From contig JASBUY010000040.1 of assembly GCA_030147645.1 (NCBI GenBank), positions 1 to 7,965 of the forward strand: a DNA stretch of 7,965 nt, read 5' to 3'. Within the stretch, counting starts at the first letter, position 1; the number at the start of each line of letters is the position of its first letter. Shown here one piece after another: positions 5,438-7,965 of the stretch. The notes under the pieces are model-generated. The model saw only the letters and a program-made list of their open reading frames with translations, had not been told where the DNA came from and ran no database searches. Made by a program: the position numbers and the translations under genes. Source of the DNA: Aquabacter sp. Its GTDB lineage: Bacteria; Pseudomonadota; Alphaproteobacteria; Rhizobiales; Xanthobacteraceae.

Positions 5438-6982
5438 ATGATGAGTTGGGGCCGTCGCGTCATGACCAGCTCGCTTGCGTTGGTCATTCCGTTCGCGCTG
5501 GTCCTCGCTTTCATCGCCCTCCAGGCCGTGACGCTCTGGCAAGCGCGCGATTATGCGCTGCGCAGCGCCACCGAGTCGGCGCAGAATGTGCAGTCCACGC
5601 TGCGGGCGATCATCGAACGCAACCTCACGCTCTTGGAACTCGCCCTCGCGGGTGTGCGTGACACGCTGCGCATCGAGGGCCTGGAGGCCATGGCGCCGGC
5701 GGTTCGCAATGCCGTCCTGTTTGATCGCGCGCGCAGTGCGCAGGCGCTGGGCTCGCTTCTGGTCCTCGATGCGCACGGCGCGATCCGCTACCAGTCCGGC
5801 ACCCTGCAGCCGAGCCAGATCGACATTTCGGACCGGTCCTACTTCACAGCGCATACCACCGGGCAACAGGGGACCTACCTCAGCGCACCGTTCAAGAGCC
5901 GGCTGCGCCATGCCGAACCCAGCATCGCGCTTAGCCAGCGTATCGAAGGGGCGGACGGCAAGTTCGAGGGCGTTGTCGTCGCCACCATGGACCTGGATTT
6001 CTTCGCTCGAATTTTCCGCGAGGTGAAACTTGGCCCGCACGACGCCCTATCCTTGAGCATGACGGACGGCACCATCGTGATGCGGGTTCCGCCGATGCCG
6101 GTGATGACGGATTTCGACCGCAGAAGCTACGCGAACAGCCCCATCCTTCAGCGCATGCTGAGCGATCCAAAGCCGTTCGAGCATACGTCACAGATTGACG
6201 GGGTATTGCGCACCTATGTCCATTCGCAGGTCGGCGCCTTTCCGCTTGTCTTGGTGGTCGCGTTCAGCGTCGAAGATGCGCTCGCGGAATGGCATGAGCG
6301 CGCCATCGTGGTGTCCTCCATCACCCTCCTCATGAGCATCGGCATCGTCACGCTGTTGCTTGCGCTGCGGCGGATGCTGATGCGCAGCTATGTGCTGGAG
6401 GAGACGCTGCGCCTTGCGGCCCTCACTGATCCGCTGACGGGTCTTGCCAACCGCCGCGCGTTCGACGACGTGCTGGACCGCGAATGGAAACGGGCAATCC
6501 GCCTCAAGATTCCCTTGAGCCTCATCGTCGCCGACGGGGACCGGTTCAAGCTCATCAACGACACGTTCGGCCATGCGGGCGGCGATCTCGCCCTTCAGCT
6601 CATCGCGGAGCGGATCACCCGTGCGGCGCGGCGGCCGGGGGATGTCTCCGCGCGCTATGGGGGCGAGGAATTCGCCATCCTGCTGCCCAACACCGACATT
6701 GACGGGGCCATGACCGTGGCCGAGAGCATTCGCGCGCGCGTGGATCGCGCCCGCGTCACGCTCGCGGACGGACGGGCGCTCGCGACCACCGTCACGCTCG
6801 GCGTCGCGAGCACCGTGCCGCAGGAGGGCGGGCAACCGGGCGACCTGTTCCGCCGGGCGGATGCCGCGCTCTACCGCGCCAAAGCGGAGGGGCGCAACTG
6901 CGTCGCGGCCTATGATCCCGACCGCGACGCGGCCATCGCAGCCGGCCGAACCGGAACCGACGGGACACGAGGTCAAGGCTGA
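5438..6982 (+). CDS. Membrane diguanylate cyclase with periplasmic CACHE-type sensor (GGDEF)
   Basis: This 514-residue enzyme makes cyclic di-GMP from two GTP at the inner membrane. Membrane helices lie at about 10-32 and 289-311. Between them is a periplasmic sensor resembling the dCACHE/PDC fold, with SDRSYFTAH (131-139), an AEPSIALSQRI segment (about 159-169) and FEGVVVATMDLDFF (about 176-189), as in amino-acid and organic-acid sensors of this class. The GGDEF domain starts at LTDPLTGLANRR (329-340). The metal-binding loop is DGDRFKLIND (366-375), and the active site is GGEEF at 408-412. The inhibitory I-site RPGD (399-402) sits exactly five residues before GGEEF, so product inhibition is expected. 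No EAL domain is present. It is transcribed divergently from the kinase and converges with the LysR gene. The ligand is unknown. Confidence 0.95.
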   Translation: MMSWGRRVMTSSLALVIPFALVLAFIALQAVTLWQARDYALRSATESAQNVQSTLRAIIERNLTLLELALAGVRDTLRIEGLEAMAPAVRNAVLFDRARSAQALGSLLVLDAHGAIRYQSGTLQPSQIDISDRSYFTAHTTGQQGTYLSAPFKSRLRHAEPSIALSQRIEGADGKFEGVVVATMDLDFFARIFREVKLGPHDALSLSMTDGTIVMRVPPMPVMTDFDRRSYANSPILQRMLSDPKPFEHTSQIDGVLRTYVHSQVGAFPLVLVVAFSVEDALAEWHERAIVVSSITLLMSIGIVTLLLALRRMLMRSYVLEETLRLAALTDPLTGLANRRAFDDVLDREWKRAIRLKIPLSLIVADGDRFKLINDTFGHAGGDLALQLIAERITRAARRPGDVSARYGGEEFAILLPNTDIDGAMTVAESIRARVDRARVTLADGRALATTVTLGVASTVPQEGGQPGDLFRRADAALYRAKAEGRNCVAAYDPDRDAAIAAGRTGTDGTRGQG

Positions 6983-7011
6983 GAGGGAGCGCGGCGGGGC
7001 GGCGCAACGCC

Positions 7012-7025
7012 GGGCGCAGGCGCCC
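7012..7025. terminator. GC-rich inverted repeat between convergent genes (possible bidirectional terminator)
   Basis: GGGCGC-AG-GCGCCC is a perfect inverted repeat with a 2-base centre, touching the LysR stop codon. A small hairpin, GGCG-CAA-CGCC (7001-7011), precedes it. There is no T-run on either side, so a classical intrinsic terminator is not supported. The position between converging genes is the main argument. The 11-base string GCGCAGGCGCC of this repeat recurs at 7034-7044 inside the LysR gene. Confidence 0.3.
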
Positions 7026-7965
7026 TACCCTTTGCGCAGGCGCCGGTCGATGGCCGGGGCCACCATCCCGGGGATGTAGGCATCGGAGATGAAGGAGCGG
7101 CAATGGGTCTCGAAGGCCTGGAGCAGCCGCGACTTCTTGAAATGCGCGACCGTGGCGGTGCCCACCACCATAGGCCGATGCTCGCCGGCAAGCCGCACCC
7201 GCACCACGCGCCGACCGTCCAAAGCGAGGTCCGAGCGCGGGCGCACATTGGCGAGGGTATAGCCATAGCCATTGGCCACCATGGTCCGCACCACCTCCTG
7301 GTGGGCCGAGCGGGAATGGACTTTCGGCTGGAGCCCTTCTTTCAGGAACAGCGCGAGGAAATATTCCGCGCTGATGGGCAGATCGAGCAGGATCAAGGGT
7401 TCCGCAGCGAGGTCCTGGAGGCTCACGGCGGCCATCTGCGCGAAGGGATGGGCCTCGCTCACCACCACATGGGGCGGCAGGCTGGCGAGCGGGGTGAAGG
7501 CGATGCCGTCGGGGATCTTCAGGTCATAGGTGACGGCGATGTCGATCTCCGCGCGGCGCAGCCCCTCCAGGAGAAGCTCCTGGTTCGCCTCCACATGGCG
7601 GATTTCCGTGCCCGGAAAGGCGGAGGTGAAGCCGTGGGCGAGTTCCGGCATGATCATGGGCGCGAGCGTCACCATGCAGCCGACCGACAATTGGCCGCGC
7701 ACCTGATCTGTCGCCTCGGAGGCGACCGCGTAGAGCCCTTCCGCCTGCTCCACCAAATGCTTCGCCTCGGCCAGCAGCTTGCGGCCCACCGGCGTCAGCG
7801 ACAGGCCCTGGGCGTGGTGACGCACGAACAGCTGGACGCCCAGTTCCTTCTCCAAATGCGAAATGGCCGTGGAGATGGACGGCTGGGAAATGGCAATGCG
7901 TTCGGAGGCGAGCGTGATGGAGCCCGTTTCCCCCGCCGCGATGAAATATTCCAGCTGCCGCAGCG
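7025..7965 (-). CDS. LysR-family transcriptional regulator, 5' end just outside the window
   Basis: This is a LysR-type DNA-binding regulator; 312 residues are in the window and the frame is open to the edge. The winged helix-turn-helix begins almost at the edge: LRQLEYFIAAGETGSITLAS, then ISQPSISTAISHLEKELGVQLF, then LSLTPVGRKLLAEA. Because this is the normal N terminus of the family and the usual length is about 300-315, only the first one to three residues are probably missing. An internal TTG at 7855 would cut through the HTH and is not the start. The co-inducer-binding domain follows from about residue 90 to 300. Late features are SAHQEVVRTMVANGYGYTLAN and the C terminus SDAYIPGMVAPAID. 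LysR proteins usually control a divergent neighbour, which here would lie beyond the window, so target and inducer cannot be named. Confidence 0.95.
   Translation of the reverse strand, partial: LRQLEYFIAAGETGSITLASERIAISQPSISTAISHLEKELGVQLFVRHHAQGLSLTPVGRKLLAEAKHLVEQAEGLYAVASEATDQVRGQLSVGCMVTLAPMIMPELAHGFTSAFPGTEIRHVEANQELLLEGLRRAEIDIAVTYDLKIPDGIAFTPLASLPPHVVVSEAHPFAQMAAVSLQDLAAEPLILLDLPISAEYFLALFLKEGLQPKVHSRSAHQEVVRTMVANGYGYTLANVRPRSDLALDGRRVVRVRLAGEHRPMVVGTATVAHFKKSRLLQAFETHCRSFISDAYIPGMVAPAIDRRLRKG

Noticed and set aside
4003..5661. A 552-codon open frame on the + strand, antisense to the kinase gene
   Set aside because: It mirrors the kinase gene through strong GC codon bias, continues into the cyclase gene out of frame, and gives a low-complexity Arg/Gly/Ala product without domains. 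The kinase on the other strand has every catalytic motif.
6188..6976. A 262-codon minus-strand frame inside the cyclase gene
   Set aside because: It is a shadow of the GGDEF gene, whose metal, GGEEF and RxxD motifs are intact on the + strand. The shadow product has no recognisable domain.

Overview
The window looks like chromosomal DNA from a high-GC alphaproteobacterium, most likely of the Hyphomicrobiales (Rhizobiales) and perhaps near Xanthobacteraceae. The grounds are strong G/C third-position bias, dense gene packing with ATGA/TGATG overlaps, a DivJ/PleC-type histidine kinase, and DUF1491, DUF1214 and DUF1254 proteins typical of that order. This placement comes from remembered family distributions, not from a search. 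I see no tRNA or rRNA gene, insertion sequence, CRISPR array or phage gene.

Left block, + strand (1-2064): the 3' end of a class A penicillin-binding protein (peptidoglycan transpeptidase) is followed after 4 bases by a DUF1214 protein (GTG start, 833). That gene overlaps a DUF1254 protein (1405) by 4 bases. It reads as one envelope-related transcription unit.

Middle block, - strand (5172 down to 2074): a membrane PAS histidine kinase of DivJ/PleC type overlaps (ATGA) a single-pass protein with two peptidoglycan-binding domains. That gene overlaps (TGATG) a small DUF1491 protein. A 57-residue ORF with a clear ribosome binding site follows 95 bases later. It ends 9 bases from the left block's stop, so the two blocks converge. 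A regulatory kinase tied translationally to a wall-binding protein is the most interesting arrangement here.

Right block: a 265-base divergent intergenic region (5173-5437) separates the kinase from a membrane diguanylate cyclase on the + strand (5438-6982). It holds two adjacent palindromes and a near-match to the CtrA box (TTAA-N7-CTAA) on the kinase side. The cyclase has a periplasmic CACHE-like sensor and a GGDEF domain with intact active and inhibitory sites. A LysR-family regulator (- strand, 7025 to the window edge) converges on it, with a GC-rich inverted repeat across the LysR stop codon.

Taken together, the window links wall synthesis (PBP), wall binding (PG_binding_1 protein), a probable cell-cycle or envelope kinase, and c-di-GMP synthesis. 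The functional linkage between blocks is inference from adjacency. I see no wholly new system; the candidates for novelty are the kinase-anchored operon and the 57-residue protein.
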